Of a stretch of 11,043 bases of DNA, positions 10,973-11,043 are shown piece by piece; position 1 is the first letter of the stretch; every line of letters starts with the position of its first letter. The notes beneath the pieces were generated by a model that ran no database searches, had not been told where the DNA came from, and saw only the letters and a program-made list of their open reading frames with translations. Source of the DNA: an uncultured Nitrosomonadales bacterium (lineage in GTDB: Bacteria; Pseudomonadota; Gammaproteobacteria; Burkholderiales; Gallionellaceae); assembly GCA_903934275.1 (NCBI GenBank), contig CAIZNF010000060.1:1-11043 (forward strand), written 5' to 3'. A program made the position numbers and the translations under genes.

Positions 10973-11043
10973 TTCAGTCGGTTACGGATATGTACCCAAT
11001 CACCCAATAGGTGGGGCTACAGTCCAGTATTACTTGTTGTTTA

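Overview
The window looks like a chromosomal segment of a betaproteobacterium, probably of the Nitrosomonadales (Gallionella/Sideroxydans-like). This is an inference from the gene families (an Allochromatium-type ferredoxin beside metG, a DUF486 membrane protein, mpl, a variant Pcm beside tolC), moderate GC, and many short C/G-rich hairpin repeats. No rRNA, tRNA or CRISPR array was found.

Layout. Positions 1-471 hold no gene, only dispersed hairpin repeats, including a 78-bp REP-like element. A small lipoprotein gene (472-696, minus) follows. After a gene-free gap come a ferredoxin gene (1034-1249, minus) and metG (1265-3526, minus), which look like one operon. A divergent promoter region (about 3527-3646) separates metG from a plus-strand run: two tiny genes (3647-3829 and 3835-4056), a secreted FKBP-type prolyl isomerase (4129-4584), a four-helix DUF486 membrane protein (4618-4971) and the murein-recycling ligase gene mpl (5040-6497). 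Positions 6498-7902 form a repeat-rich accessory island. It holds a 33-bp tandem repeat with two diverged relatives, a DUF4160/DUF2442 gene pair on the minus strand, and the left end of an IS21-family element with a 5' fragment of istA. The core genome resumes with an EstB-like carboxylesterase (7903-8571), a variant protein-L-isoaspartate methyltransferase (8732-9376) and a TolC outer-membrane channel (9458-10786). The window ends in a short repeat-bearing spacer.

The most striking observation is that metG and mpl, two unrelated housekeeping genes, carry the same repeat in the same reading frame. A 64-bp core, identical at 54 of 64 positions by hand count, encodes [21 protein letters not shown] in both proteins. 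In each it lies where the E. coli protein, as I recall it, has only a short loop, and a G/C-rich hairpin follows it. Seven of the ten differences fall at third codon positions. metG carries a second, different repeat-like insertion in the linker before its tRNA-binding domain. This resembles the in-frame palindromic elements known from Rickettsia and may be a protein-tolerated repeat family in this lineage.

Other points worth checking are a ferredoxin lacking one conserved cluster cysteine (Gly54) and shortened at its C-terminus, a perfect inverted repeat overlapping the tolC promoter, and a hairpin at the ribosome binding site of the first small gene downstream of the metG promoter region.
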